Shown piece after piece: positions 44,336 through 56,100 of a stretch of 64,000 nt of DNA; within the stretch, counting starts at the first letter, position 1, and each line of letters opens with the position of its first letter. The notes under the pieces were generated by a model. The model searched no databases. It saw only the letters and a list, made by a program, of their open reading frames with translations, and had not been told where the DNA came from. Position numbers and translations under genes: made by a program. This stretch comes from Allacma fusca (taxonomy: Eukaryota > Arthropoda > Collembola > Symphypleona > Sminthuridae). Where the stretch lies: assembly GCA_947179485.1 (NCBI GenBank), contig OX359245.1:54485067-54549066 (forward strand), in the 5' to 3' direction.

Positions 44336-45190
44336 ACGAAAGTGTCCGGACAAATTCAAATTTTGATACTTTTCTTCCTAATTTTAAGCCCTACGTCATG
44401 TAAAAACCATTCGGTAGAATTCAAGGACCTGAGATTCTGGCAAGGGGTATTTCAGGACTGTTTAAAAATCCTTTACACCCCTACAATGAGAATAGAGAAT
44501 CTTCATGAAAACATACACCCAATTGTGCACTACACAATTATTTTCATAAATTCTCGAGACCGACAATTTGTCAGACTAATTGAACATATCCAAGCCTATT
44601 CAAAACCATCCAATTGTCAGTCAATCCTTTTTTTCTTTAACGAGGAAATTCTAAAGTCCTCAAACGATTTTTCAGAATACTCCTCACGTTTCCTCATAAC
44701 CTATAAAGTCCAGCCGTACATAACGTTGGGAGTAATTATAAAATCACCAACAACAACGGAATATCCGAAGAACAATAAATTGTTTACAAAATTTTACACC
44801 ATGTTTAAACGCCGAAGCAATTTAAACGTGTTTTCTGCCATCTACCTTTTAAATGAAAATTATAAAAATAAAAATCCAAAGAGTAAAACTAAATACGTTT
44901 ACATCCACACGTGGCTAAAACTCTGCCACAAATGTTTTCACAAGGCTTGGAAATTTCACGATCTAAAAATTGATCGCTACCGAAACAGGACTAGGACTTA
45001 ACAGGAAACAGGTCTGGAGTTGAAATATTGGATTACCACTCCAAGAGGTGTTGAGAGACTTAAAATCTCATCTAATTTTGCTCAAACCTTATTCAGAGTA
45101 TTTGCTATTTTGTGCTCCTTTTGTTCTATTTGCTTTGTTTATGAAATAAGCACAAGGTTGTTGAGGTTTTGCTTTGTTACCCTTAATTAA
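44336..45190 (+). pseudogene. IR-like receptor gene, copy D, start lost and centre deleted
   Basis: The position of the start codon reads ACG (44336-44338) where copy A has ATG in the same context. The frame then runs through the N-terminal third (to KIDRYR), closely similar to A and B. It meets TAA at 44999-45001 and continues in the same frame with QETGLELKYWITTPRGVERL and the M4 helix, to TAA at 45188-45190. About 440 codons covering the rest of the ligand-binding region, M1, pore and M3 are missing. No channel can form from this locus. Confidence 0.92.
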
Positions 45191-46029
45191 TCAGATTCTT
45201 AATCAGATTAACAGGAAGTAATTTGGCGTTTATTTTACAAAACTACGATATTAATTAACTTGATTGATTAATTAACTCCATGTTTGAAAACGTAATGCTT
45301 TGGTTTTTTCATGAATAAACTTTTTTGTTTATTTATTTACTAACATTATTTAGTACTTGAGACATATTTAAAGCTACCAGTTGTCTACTATTTTAATAGA
45401 CTAGCTATATAATTTGGTACAATTAACTATTATATTTCCGATTTTTCCAAATTTATTTCATGTAGCATCTCAAAAGCTCACAGCAGTCAAGGAAATTGAA
45501 AGTGGAGCAACGTTTTCAGAAAAGATCAAATTCAGTAAACCACTTGGCACTACAGTACAAATGTAGCAACAGATTTACAGAGTAATTCTTTCGTATTTGT
45601 GTTTACATTGCAAACTAATGTTAAATGATAGCATAACGTGTTTTATTAAAATGAATGGTGCTACGATGACTGCCTGATTGCAATAATTTAAATTTTCATT
45701 AATTTATTATTTATTTATTTTTTAACTTAATGTATTTCAAGTGTAAGAAAATTCAAGTTGCACACGGCCTTGTCCCCCGAGCAAAAAAAGTATATTTCCT
45801 CATGCATGTTTTTTCTTATATTTTTCTACAATAATATTTTTCACATCAAGTGTAACTGTATTTAATCTGCACGGCTTAAAGCTTTTCCTGGTTCGTTACT
45901 TGATTAGTAACTCGGAAATACCAGAAATAATAATAATATAGGAAAAATATACGAATACCGTAAGATCACAATGAGAACGTTAGCGAAAACTCAATTTTAG
46001 TACCCAACATCAAATAATTCATACCCTAC
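45191..46029. other. Intergenic, no feature recognised
   Basis: AT-rich (ATTTATTTACTAAC-type) sequence without a supportable gene. Confidence 0.4.
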
Positions 46030-46835
46030 TAGACATGTTCATACCGTTCTTGTTTAAAATACCGTAATTACCGTTACCGTAAAGTGGAAAAACTCCGGTA
46101 ATTATTTTAAGGTACGGTATCGTAAATTAATCCGATTATGGTAAAAACACGAATATAAGTCGATTTTTATGGTATTTGTGTAAAGATATGAAGTAAAAAT
46201 CCAACATCAGTTATTCAACAATCAGTTTAGCGTCTTTGATGTCAATTGTGAGAGTATTAAATGTGCAGAAATTCCTTATAAAATCAGCTAGTTTGAAAAA
46301 AAAATCAAATTTTCTTTTTTACATTCTTATGAAAAATATGAAATCATAAAATATAGAAAACGATACTGAATTCTTCGATCTATCTTCTAGTAATTTTTCC
46401 TAAACTAAATCTTTACCGAATTCGGTCGTACTTATATTAATTTAGGAAGTGACTTCCCATCTCTTTCTCATAACAGGTGAAGTGCCATCATGCCGTCAGA
46501 CCGACTCAAAAAATGACTCCAAACACTTGAATTACTAGACGCACGACTTGGTTTAGATTATAAATAATCAGTTCGATTAAGTTTTTTTTCCATATTGACA
46601 CTACACACAATCTTTATTGTCGAACGAATTCCTTTCATTTTTGAGTTTAACTCTTTTTAATGAAAATTCGAGTATGTAACACCACAATTTTATGAGCCTT
46701 CCGCTGGATTGACGATATCGTATGGAGTTAAGATATCGCTTCAAAAAACCGAGAATTATCGTACCTAAACCGTACCTAAATTTTTTACGGTAATTACGGT
46801 ATTACCGTACTACGATACCGTAGTTGACATGTCTA
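46030..46835. mobile_element. hAT-like TIR element with TTACGGTA motifs
   Basis: The element starts TAGACATGT and ends ACATGTCTA. The flanks taccctac are identical (46022-46029 and 46836-46843), a perfect 8-bp duplication. Both ends are packed with TACCGTAA/TTACGGTA motifs in opposing orientation. The 806 bp contain no transposase. Confidence 0.85.
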
Positions 46836-47327
46836 TACCCTACTACATGTAGGCCTATTTGCAGGCTATTTGTAGGGGGTAAAGAATTTTTTGAAGAGTA
46901 TTGCAGGCTAGTGCCCCTCATGGGTACAGGTTTCATCCGGTTATTTGGGTACAGGTTCAGGTACAGGTACGTATCAGGTACATATTTCTTGTACCATCAA
47001 ATTTGGGTACAGGTTCAGGTTCAGTCGTTAAATGCCTGAAAATTCAGGTTCAGGTTCAGGTATGGGTACAGGTTCAAAAACCAATCTTTTGGGTATAAAC
47101 CCACCAGGTACGGGTACACACTGGGTAAATACCTGAACCTGAATGTAAAATACCTGAACTTTCAGGTACTGCACAGTCAATGATAATTTCCAAGTAACGC
47201 CTATAAAGGTGTTGTTGAGCTTTAAAAACTCCTCCGAATTTTTTATCTTGAAACCTTCAAACATTTTACATTAAAATTTATACGTATAAGCTCAGTCAGG
47301 AAAACTAATTCCACCGTATAGGAACAC

Positions 47328-47510
47328 GTGGCTAGTTACCCAGCATTAGCTGGAATGACCAGAGATTTTTTAGCAGTTCCTGGAACTGCTAAAGAACAGA
47401 GATCTAAGATTGAGCGAACCTTCACCTATGGCCCAGATCTTGTCATGCATAAACGCTTATATAAGAGTGGAGCTACGGTAGGAAATGTTTTTGTCTCAAA
47501 GCTTGGCTGA
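47328..47510 (+). pseudogene. hAT transposase C-terminal (dimerisation) domain remnant
   Basis: The frame reads SYPALAGMTRDFLAVPGTA, then IERTFTYGPDLVMHKR. It parallels the hAT family C-terminal pattern, in which Tyr-Pro-x-Leu-Ala-x-x-Ala-x-x-x-Leu precedes Pro-Ala-Ser and Glu-Arg-x-Phe-Ser. Upstream transposase sequence is absent. Confidence 0.7.
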
Positions 47511-47935
47511 AGTTAAAATCTGAGGAGTTTGAATCTAAAAAAATGTTTTCCATTGCGAAACCAATTGCAGAGTGCACAAGAAAATTCTTAATCGTTTATT
47601 TTCTCGCCATTATTGAACGTTTAGAAATTATTACACTGCATTTGTATTGTTGGATTGAACTTATTCATATCGTTGATTTTGCTATCTATTATCCTTTTCA
47701 ACCTTTATGTAATCATTTATAGCTAATTACTGATAATTCCAGTACTTACAATTAGTCATGCTTTCGAAGAATAAATAATAAAAATAAATCTTATCTGATA
47801 AATAAATTTATTAAGTCAAAATGTCTTGGTCGCAGATTTTAATTTTTTATTTCGTGTAATATATTTGGTAATCCTTTAAATTATTACAATGGAAAATACC
47901 CGGGTAGGTTCAGGTACTTTTAAAATATACCCGGG

Positions 47936-48064
47936 TACAGGTACTTTTTTGGGTACTTTTTGGGTACAGGTACTTTTTTGGGTACTTTTTGGGTACAGGT
48001 ACTTTTTTGGGTACTTTTTGGGTACAGGTACTTTTTTGGGTACTTTTTGGGTACAGGTACTTTT
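47936..48064. repeat. 29-bp tandem repeat inside the hAT element
   Basis: The unit GTACTTTTTTGGGTACTTTT followed by TGGGTACAG is repeated about four times with almost no divergence. It forms part of the right subterminal zone. Confidence 0.88.
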
Positions 48065-48426
48065 CAGGTACAGGTACTCCTGATTTACTTTGAGTACAGG
48101 TACAGGTTCAGGAAAATTGAACCCAGGTATTCAGGTACAGGTACGGGTATAGGTTCAAAAAATCCATGCACTCATGATTCAGGTACAGGTCCAGGTACAA
48201 CATTTTTGTACCCATGCGGGGCACTATTGCAGGCAAAACATGATGCCGGATGTTGCCCTATTAACTGCGATGTGTTTGATCTGCTGGGGCGACGGGCGAC
48301 ACTAGACCTATATCAGACCAAAATCACAAAAACTGTATGGGTTGTTGAGCAAATATGTATATATGTACATATCTGTCAGTGTATAAATGTCAGAACGAAT
48401 CACAATAAAGTTGTCAAAACCCTGTC

Positions 48427-49034
48427 CAGAGCTAATCCCGCCTCGACAATCCCGCCAGTGATAACTCCGCCGAAGCAACCCCCAGGATTTAATCCCGATC
48501 TCAAAAGTATGTAATCCCGCCAACCATAACCCCGCTGACAATATTCCCGACCCAGGTTTTATTGCATTGACTTCAGTAAACAATAATTGTTTGCTAATAT
48601 TTAATATTATCCATGTACTTGACAACAAGCTGTGTGCTGTTGACTGGTTGTTTTGATTTGTACCTATATTGTGAATTGTGACATGTATATGTAGCTACAC
48701 TCTGTTCATTATTCAGAATTATATATCAAAATAAAAATTTTCTGAAATTAACGTTAAAATGACATTTAATTAGCAACGACAGGAACTCTTTTTTTTATCT
48801 TTGCTTATTATTTGTTTATTACTTCGGATCTTGAGTGCTCAACTGTTGAATCTTCACTGTTGTTATAGCAACTTCATTTTATATTCATTAAATTCTGCGT
48901 TTCATTGTATGGCGGGATTATCTCATTAGTGTCGGGATTATCATGAGCGGGATTATATACATCGGTCAAACTGACAGCGGGATACTGTTCGCGGGAATAA
49001 TACCAGCGGGATTATCGCGGCGGGATTAGCTCTG
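48427..49034. mobile_element. TIR element with CAGAGCTAATCCCGCC ends
   Basis: Exact 16-bp inverted termini, CAGAGCTAATCCCGCC and GGCGGGATTAGCTCTG. Subterminal AATCCCGCC / GGCGGGATTAT motifs recur inside both ends. The flanks aaccctgtc (48418-48426) and aactccgtc (49035-49043) match at 7 of 9, so target length and superfamily are uncertain. No transposase in 608 bp. Confidence 0.8.
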
Positions 49035-50611
49035 AACTCCGTCAAAACATATTGGGATGAATCTTAAGATCACTCCTGCAAATTTTTGTGTTAATCATGA
49101 GATCAAATTCAAAACGTTGTGGAAGATATGCAATAGATATTTCAAATATCGTAAGGGTCACATGCCTAAAAAGTATAATTAATTCTAAATGAATTGTGAC
49201 GCCAAAAAGCTTGATAACTGTGGCAGGTTAAAGAGTTTGGTATTTATTCAACAATCTCTTAGTTTGTAGGAAATGCAAAAGCGAACACGCACGGTTATTG
49301 ATTTTTTCAACAGCATGAATTTTTTAACAATACAGTAGTAAGTTGTAAATAATATATTAAAAAGTTGCGAAACTGCAAAAAAAAAGAAATTCCATAAAAT
49401 ACATCCAACATTATTTAAGTTGTGATACTTTAAAAAAATATTACCACTGAATAAATTATATAATATTATAGTTATCTTCTTTCGTTACATAACACTGTAC
49501 ACATTTTTTCAAGAAATAATTTATTTTGCTGTTAATTTAATAAATTTAATTATTAACTTTATTTTTTTATGAAGATGGGTTTACTATTTTTACCAACTTT
49601 TTACTTTCCTATAAATGTATTATCAAGTATTAAATTTTTAAAAAAGTTTAATATATTATTTTAAAAGAAATTAAATTTTAAAATTTGATTAATGCCGGGT
49701 TCTTTTTCTCAGTGTACGTACACGGAGGATGTACCACAAACAAGACGCAAACCATTGCAGACAATAATGGAACGGAACGGTAGTTGATATAATCACACAC
49801 AATGCATTTGATCTAAAAATATATATCCGTACCTTGTGTTTCAAATTTAACCAAGAAAAATATATGTAGCAAAATTATAAAAGCTTGCTTTCTGCGTTAG
49901 CACGCAACTCTCCAACTGCTCCAAGTTTGAAGGGTAAACTCGACTAGAAGCTTAGATTAATTATTCAGAAATTTTTACATCTCAATATAAATCAACTTAC
50001 AAGTTGCAGTCAAAAACATATTGGAATATTCCAAAGAAAACTCATGCTACTACAACTGACATTGACTGTGAGCGAACTCAACAAGGAGCGAAGAATTTTC
50101 TGCAGAAATTAAAATATTCCTGGACACGTACTAAAAGTTACTAAAGTGCAAATAATGTAATTTTAAGAAATACATGACCATCATACTATAGGTTCGGAAA
50201 TTAGGAAGTAAAGTGATGGCACGAATATGTGGACTCTGTGCAAGCTTTTTCAAACTCACTGGACTTCTGGTCGGACTATTGGTGAGATCATTGTCAAATT
50301 CAAATAGCCAAATACACAGTGCACTCCCACTCTGAGACTTCATGACGTCTTTAAAGGCTCAAGTATTTTGACACCCTTTCTACATAATTTCTTCTCCCCA
50401 TTGTAAGTAATTATCCCAAATGTTGTTCGTCCAATAGTTGGGAGAGCTCGTTAAGTCAGAGTGCAATGTATATGTAATTATATTGTTGTATTAAAAAAAC
50501 TGTCTATACCACAATATCCGGTCAAAACAAAATCAAGTAAATTACTGAAGGATTTTTGTTACAGTAGATCATTATTTTATATTCAAGCATATACAAATAA
50601 TTATATTTCCA
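49035..50611. other. Intergenic, no feature recognised
   Basis: Strongly AT-rich between 49300 and 49700. No gene or repeat boundary can be supported. Upstream exons or the promoter of the membrane-protein gene that follows may lie in the last few hundred bases. Confidence 0.4.
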
Positions 50612-53048
50612 ATGCTGAATGTATTATTGCTTCTGCAGCTTTATGAGTTACTTTTCTTCATTGGATTCCTGTCCTTAAGCATTGGCGTGACGGCAGGAAT
50701 AAAACTCGTGGTGAAACTCGCGTTAAATGTGGAGTTGAACATTGTAGTGGAGACTTTTACAACCTGGTACGTTCTGGCTTGTACAGTGCAATTGTACTTG
50801 GGCATTTACCGAAAATGTCTTTTGCCAAGGGTGCGGGAACAAATCAAGGACAATCGTAATATTTTGCAGGGAGTAAGTCAATACCCAATTATTTATTTCC
50901 AATAGTGGTATAAAAACTTGTGCCCTATTCGCTGTCCCAATAGAGGACCACTTCATAAAAAACGTATTACGTCATACGAATTATTAAACAACAATTATTT
51001 TGCGGATTTCCAATATTTCCCATATACAAAATACTCTTTTAAGTGGTTTCGCGAACTGTCGGCGGTGTAAAATATTTTTTTGTAGTAATTATTCGTTCGT
51101 ACAAAACTTTGAGAGTTATAGTTCCTGATTTTTTTTAAATAGATTCCAAGAATAATTTACTTCGTCCTCTTCAGCGTAGCAGTATATGGGATTTGCTATG
51201 AGTACGAATCCATCCACAACTACCGCCCTCTGATTATTCGTCCGACGATTTACTCTCCAAACGTTACGGCAGGTCCAGGTATCCATTTGCGACATCGGAA
51301 GGTCATGCATTTGCCCGTGTACACTGACGAGGACTTTGCTCCCAGAGCCCCTTTCGAGGACGTTCACACGGCGTTGTTTCTTATGATGATGTCATACATT
51401 ATTTACTCCTCTGGCCAAATCCTGGGTCTTTTCTTACTACGAGTTATGAACGGAGTTCCATTGTTACCAGCGATTCCACAAATGTACGCAGTTGTGTCCA
51501 TGACGGTTAGTTTTCCTGTCGGAACATCTGCATTCATCTCAGCGTTAATTTTTAATCATGTACCATATAAATATGTGGAGTAATTATAATTGGAGCGATT
51601 GATCACGAACGATATCTTTTCGGAATTACCAGATCGTGCAAACTCTGATGACCGTGTTTTACTCCTTCCCAATTCTGATGACCTTGGTTGCCTGCCATAT
51701 ATTTCGAGTTGATGGGGCTTCCGCCTACTTGTTCACACTTTGCTTGGCTCTTACGATAGCAATGGCAGCAGCTCAGCTGGAGTCTTCTAGTCCTTTCCCT
51801 ACAATGTCTAGAGTTGGCCCGTTCTTTTATTTTGAGGTAAAAAAGACAGTTGTCAAAAAGAATTTATTTGGTTACGAGATTCTTCAAAATATTAAATATA
51901 CTTACAAATAGATGCACGAACCAAGAGAAATGTGACTGTTCAAATATTGCTCCTTATAAATTATGAGAGCAATTAATTGCAGTTCACTCTAAACACTCTC
52001 TCTTTTTTATGAGTAGTTTCTTTAATGGGGTAAAAATATTTGAACGCATTCTCTATTACATACTTCAATATTAATTTTTCGCATATGAAAACATTTAAAT
52101 ATTGTTGTCTTGCTCGTTTTAGATAAGCTATAAACAGTGCACTGTGTACGTCTAGTAGTATGTGCATAAGCACATCAGTCCATTTGTATAGAGAGAGTTG
52201 TGAGTATCTACCTCAAACTGTAGTAAACTCAATTTACCTAATTTCAGAGTCAACACCGAGCTAGAATAAATCTGATATTTGTGTTCCTTCCGGCCATCTC
52301 ATACTTTTTTTTCAAGAGAGAGAAGAGCTATCCACTGAATGCCGGTGACATCAACTTTGTTCATTTCACATTTTGGGTCATGGTCACTCTCCTTCATACT
52401 GTAAAATCCATGTACTTAGCAACATCTAAAGTTATACGTCCAGTCCCAATGGTCCCAGCTCGAGAGGCTGAAAGACGCGCTGAGCCTCCAGAATATGAAA
52501 TGATGCTTCCGCCTGCAAACCCACACCCATCTCCTCGGGTCAACCCTTATCCAACAATTAAAGTCCAGCATCTGACGGAGGATAATCTTGCAGCTGTTAA
52601 CCAAGCCAACGCTAACAATGAAGATTTCAATGAAGGTTTTGAACGCGCAACTCCTAAGAACACTGAATTAGATTTGAAAATCTCTGCGAAACCGAAGCGT
52701 GTCATCCCAATTAGCACAGAACTAATAGATGATCCTGAATATCCTGCCCTGATTGACAAAGTTTTGGACAAGCCTGATAGTGCAGCTTCATCAACTTCTG
52801 GTTTGGAACTGCCTAAGGTTCATACGGAAGGAAACGCCTCTCAATGCCAAATTGATACGAACAAAAACGCAATGCTAAAGGAAGTGCTGGATTGCTTTGC
52901 TGAAGCTGCCCCTGAAGAAGGCAAGAGCAATCCAGAAGAAAATATTTCAGATAAGGAAACCATATCTGCCGAAAACAGTTCAGAACCTAACGATAAAACT
53001 GGATCCATCCAAAATTCAAAGAATGAGTCACAATCTGAGTCACTGTAG
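50612..53048 (+). CDS. Orphan multi-pass membrane protein with long acidic C-terminal tail
   Basis: Four inferred exons, 50612-50872, 51143-51505, 51633-51836 and 52248-53048, are joined by GT..AG phase-0 introns, giving about 542 residues. The 5' end is uncertain: a CTGCAG acceptor at 50633-50638 could make the true first exon lie further upstream. About eight hydrophobic segments are seen, two in exon 1, two or three in exon 2 (IIYFVLFSVAVYGICY, ALFLMMMSYIIYSSG), two in exon 3 and two in exon 4. A loop with NVT sequon lies in exon 2. The last 200 residues are hydrophilic and Glu/Asp/Ser/Asn-rich. I do not recognise the family. It does not show the gustatory-receptor C-terminal signature. 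AATAAA at 53057-53062 is the probable polyadenylation signal. Confidence 0.75.
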
Positions 53049-53164
53049 AATAATGCAATAAAATCTTTAAAGTTGATTAGTTCCTTTTTTTAATTTAATA
53101 GTGCAATGCTAACCACTGCCCTTTAAAGCATTTCGTTAAAATTTGACTAAAACATAACAGTTTA

Positions 53165-56100
53165 TTATTTGTACTTCTCCCAGGAATCCCAATATTCTTT
53201 AGTTTGCATTTCTGATAACCTGGACACGGTACGATCAAAGGCGAACATTTCTTCTTCGCCGGTGAAGATGCTCAATTTGGAATCTGTTGCCATTTTGATC
53301 CCAAGATCGTCCATTAATTTCCTGTGCTCGTCAGGGGTTGAGTCTGAGTCAACAGGATCGTTTGTGAATATTTCTCGGTGTGCGAATTCGGACGAAATTA
53401 CTACTCGTACCTGGAACACGAAATTATAACATTACAGATAGGGGTTGCTCAATATTGGGATAATATGAGATTATCCGTTGGTGGTAGCTATTTTATAATA
53501 TTTGAATATATATATTGATTATTGGAAATTTACCCGATTGTCATAAAATGTATCAATCAAAGTAATGAAGCGTCTGGCTTGGGATTTTAACTTCGAGTTC
53601 AATTGTGGGATATCCCTTATTAGCACCGTATGGAAAAACTGGGACATCTGCAAATAGTCTGATGCACCCAAAGGCTGCAACGAAAAATTAGACAAACCCA
53701 ATAATTCTGTAAAAAGAATATATAAGCACATGTCAATGTTTGGGGGAGATTGTACAAAACACTCACTCTGTTGCAAAGTTCATCAAAAGTACAGTCCGCA
53801 ACCTGCCCGCAAGTTTTTTCAAAGGTTACATTTCTCCCTCGTATAGTCAGCACTTTGGAGTGTACCACATCATTCTCTTTTGAACACAAAAACTTGAAGA
53901 CGCGATTCATTTCCTGATCTGCATCGCACTGCGATTTGCTAAACACATAGATTCATGACCATAAGAACTTTAGAATGGGATGATACTCTCTTATAGCGAA
54001 AAATGACGCATGGGTACATAAGTAGATACATGACTGAAAGTAACCCCAGGCAGTACTTGCGCCATCAATTAAATTACAAGTAAAATTTAAACGTGTTTTA
54101 AATAATAAATGTAATCCCACAAGTCAAAATCAGCGTCAATAAAAAGCAACGAATTAATCTACAGCGAAAGTGTAGCACTTAAAATCACTGGCAAATACAA
54201 TTACCAAACAATAAAAAAAATAATTACATGAAATAAACGGTCTCTTTGCCTCCCGGCAAGCTCCTCTGTCTGTAGTCAATTCCTGAATCCAGCGTGATCA
54301 CATCACAATGATCCTTCAATATTTTAATAAAAGGAACAAAGTTCGTTCGCTGTAGTCCATTCTTATAAAGGTCATCCGGCGGTCTGTTGCTCGTAGCTAC
54401 GACTACGACGCCATGAGCAAACAGCTCCGTAAACAACCGTTTTAGTATCATTGCATCTCCGATGTCGGTTACCTAAAAACAAAGTAAACACACATATATA
54501 AATGCAATGATAATTACTTATCCCATCAAATTAAGATAAGTAGGTACAGGTTACATTTGGCATCCGAAACTTGTAACTAATTATTCTTGAATCCAATTTG
54601 AATACAATTTACTACTGGGGTCCGATTTCTGTAATTTTCCCAGGAAATCCGTCGTCCCTGATTACGGATCTTTGAAACACACCCGATTTGTGCAAGCAAA
54701 GGACAGGAATCTCAAAAAATCCGTCATTTTTTCAAGCTAATCACAAACCTGATTTTTCCAAGCAAAAAAACAGTTTTTTCCTAGGATCCAATGATTCCGG
54801 AATCCTACAGAAATCGGACCACACTTAATTTGTACTCTCTATATTTCTTATTTTGAATACATATTTTGAATACAATACAGTGCACTCAACCTATAAGATG
54901 CTATTCTTTAATTATGTCAACTAAAAATGGGAAGAGAGGGGGTCACCGAAAAATGATAATGCTGAACAGTGGGGGGTTGTCAAATAGCGACGAAAAATCG
55001 CAATCTTTTGGAAAACCAGCTATTAAAATTAAAAATTGCTCAAGTTTATATTCCTCGGTAGTCAGGCAGAGCTGCAACTGGTTGCTGAAATAACAATATA
55101 CTGAATCGTTTTCACGTCCAGATATATCAAACTTTAAAGCATTTTCTAAATGCAACGTCAATTTATACGGGAGGGGGGAGATTCGTATCGTGGAGTTTTT
55201 CGGAGATGATTTTCGAATAGAGGAGATGGAGGGGATTCGAAATTTCGAAAATCGAGATAAAGTTATTGAAGATCCACTTATACGATTAAAATCTCGTTAT
55301 CAGTGATTTAAAAGGGACCGGAGATTTTTGTCTCTTTCAAAAAATATCATTTTGTCTACCTGTGATAACAGGAAATACAACCCGATCAATCATAACGAGA
55401 TTCTGCTGCCATTGCACTTGTTCTGTAATTCTATAAACATTTGTACACGTCATTAATTCCCACAATGTTAATTTTTCTCTTGACCACAGCATATATATGT
55501 GATGGAGTTAATTCATTGAGATCCTGTGCCTGTAACCTAAATTCTCGCTCGCATACGATTTATTGGCCTACAGGAATTCTACAGCAGGCATGACTTCACT
55601 CTGATGGAATTTTTCAGTTACTTATATATTACGGTCCGAGATACAGCAGTTTTTCGATATTTTTAGGGAAACCATGATTTCTCATACACGGAAAGTCGGA
55701 ATTTCCTTCTGGTTAGTGATTCTGAAGAGGAAACAATATTCCTTAGTAGTTGTGGTCGCCTTAAAAAATCTTGAAAATTGGCTCCAAAACTGTAAAACGT
55801 CTTGAAGTAACATTATTTCATTATGAAAGTGCTACATATAAGGAGTTCAGAGTGAACAAAGTTTCCCTTCTTGAGAAATCGTATTTTCCCCGAAAAACCG
55901 CAAAACACCCGTATCTCCGACCCTCACACATGTAACTGAAAAAATCAAGCACAGTGAACTCATACCTGCTGTAGGCTTCTTATAAACACACAAATCAAAA
56001 ACTAGGTCGACAGTCACACTTTGTCTTACAGGGTCTCAATGAATTAACTCAGGTTAAGAGTCACATTTTTTATTCTATATGAGGGGTAAAGTGCACTGTA

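Larger units (their letters stand above)
46909..48226. mobile_element. hAT element, TAGTGCCCC family, with transposase remnant
   Basis: Termini TAGTGCCCCTCATGGGTACA and TGTACCCATGCGGGGCACTA are inverted repeats with one mismatch. The target duplication ttgcaggc is perfect (46901-46908 and 48227-48234). Subterminal zones are rich in GGGTACAGG. The centre holds a remnant of the hAT transposase C-terminus (47328-47510), which ties the family to hAT directly. Confidence 0.94.

Noticed and set aside
54866..55093. Frame in AFG1L intron 2 as a nested gene
   Set aside because: Short, without domain or splice context, next to a MITE.
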